Source: Gossypium raimondii (taxonomy: Eukaryota > Streptophyta > Magnoliopsida > Malvales > Malvaceae). From it: 64,000 nucleotides of DNA. Shown here piece after piece: positions 63,424 to 64,000 of this stretch (positions within the stretch are counted from its first letter, which is position 1; every line of letters starts with the position of its first letter). Position numbers and translations under genes: made by a program. Below the pieces are notes generated by a model, which made no database searches, was not told the DNA's origin, and saw only the letters and a list, made by a program, of their open reading frames with translations. The DNA lies in contig NC_068575.1 in NCBI RefSeq assembly GCF_025698545.1, forward strand, positions 50,601,980 through 50,665,979. Reading direction: 5' to 3'.

Positions 63424-64000
63424 AAAGTAAGCATCTAAGCTACAATTTTTAGCCTATTTGTATATTTAATAAAATATGAACCTATTTGTATCAAAGTATG
63501 CGTATAAGCTACAATTTAGACAGCAAGTATGCATTTTGTTTGAACTTGTTTTTATATTTAATAAAATATAAACCTATTTGTATCAAAGTATGCATATAAG
63601 CTACAATTTAAATAGCAAGTATACATTTTGTTTGAACCTATTCTTATATTTAATAAAATATAAACCTATTTGTATTAAAGTATGCATATAAGCTACAATT
63701 TAAACAGCAAGTATGCATTTTGTTTGAACTTGTTTTTATATTTAATAAAATATAAACCTATTTGTATCAAAGTATGCATATAAGCTACAATTTAAACAGC
63801 AAGTATGCATTTTGTTTGAACCTATTCTTCTATTTAATAAAATATAAACCTATTTGTATTAAAGTATGCATATAAGCTACAATTTAAACAGCAAGTATGC
63901 ATTTTGTTTGAACCTATTTTTATATTTAATAAAATATAAACCTATTTGTATCAAAGTATGCATATAAGTTACAATTTAGACAGCAAGTATGCATTTTGTT
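63424..64000. repeat. 92-bp tandem repeat with alternating variants, at least six copies
   Basis: CCTATTTGTATYAAAGTATG recurs at 63481, 63573, 63665, 63757, 63849 and 63941, exactly 92 bp apart. A shortened divergent copy precedes at about 63424. Variants partly alternate between neighbours (TATCAAAG or TATTAAAG; GAACTTGTTTTTAT or GAACCTATTCTTAT), suggesting a 184-bp dimer. The array continues past the window end. Confidence 0.95.

Larger units (their letters stand above)
60822..64000. mobile_element. hAT-like element or terminus with captured DNA (right end outside the window)
   Basis: Begins TAGACCTGTCCATGGGCCGG with the same GC-rich subterminal blocks as the hAT-like elements at 5997 and 8667 (about 60822-60995). 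The preceding 8 bp, ATGATGAA (60814-60821), should be the target duplication. No closing terminus occurs before 64000. Inside are an AT-rich stretch, a CT-rich segment with a donor-like ACAGGTACGAG near 61315, a transportin exon (62626-62709) and a 92-bp tandem repeat. That everything to the window end belongs to one element is inferred. A short hAT remnant beside unrelated DNA is the alternative. Confidence 0.5.

Overview
This window is nuclear DNA from a flowering plant: AT-rich intergenic DNA, multi-exon genes with GT-AG introns, and organelle-targeted proteins encoded in the nucleus. A eudicot is clear. A cotton-like Malvaceae genome is my best guess, from the style of the proteins and repeats, and is inference only. 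All exon models below were built by hand from splice signals and reading-frame continuity. No alignment or transcript data were used.

Genes, left to right: (1) the 5' part of PIF1/PIL5, a phytochrome-interacting bHLH factor (minus strand, cut by the left edge inside exon 3); (2) a complete 18-exon mitochondrial chaperonin CPN60 (minus, 15390-19931, 575 aa); (3) a complete 16-exon RNI-like leucine-rich-repeat protein (minus, 29652-36224, 598 aa); (4) PSAE, photosystem I subunit IV (plus, 37785-38375, 141 aa); (5) an intronless tau-class glutathione S-transferase (plus, 40037-40708); (6) a plastid-type glutaredoxin of the S12/C5 group with a WCPFS active site (plus, 41053-43783, 175 aa); (7) a two-exon cytochrome P450 resembling CYP92 (minus, 44996-47445, 511 aa). 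They form no operon. Light signalling and photosynthesis (PIF1, PSAE) and redox or detoxification (GST, glutaredoxin, P450) are represented.

Between genes, 2-15 kb is a transposon-rich spacer. It holds hAT-like elements with 8-bp target duplications, Mutator-like MITEs with 9-bp duplications, a tRNA-derived SINE, and a 3.9-kb PIF/Harbinger-like element (10376-14298) that carries at least five ordered, intron-separated exons of the 20S proteasome alpha-2 gene (PAB1). From 21.3 to 28.8 kb lies a degenerate Ty1/copia element. Its RNase H region is split by a 2.58-kb TGTAACA...TGTTACA insertion that looks like a solo LTR.

From 48 to 64 kb there are almost only nested repeats: a degenerate plant-mobile-domain (PMD) gene on the minus strand; a minus-strand Ty3/gypsy element of Tat type (long 3' LTR, an array of about 15 hairpin-forming repeats, pol with a second RNase H and an almost intact integrase but a deleted reverse-transcriptase core); and, inserted into its 5' side, a hAT-like terminus followed by DNA containing one perfectly open, splice-bounded exon of transportin-1. 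The window ends in a 92-bp tandem repeat whose alternating variants suggest a 184-bp higher-order unit.

The most unusual feature is two separate captures of host gene exons (proteasome alpha-2 and transportin) by, or next to, two different families of terminal-inverted-repeat transposons.
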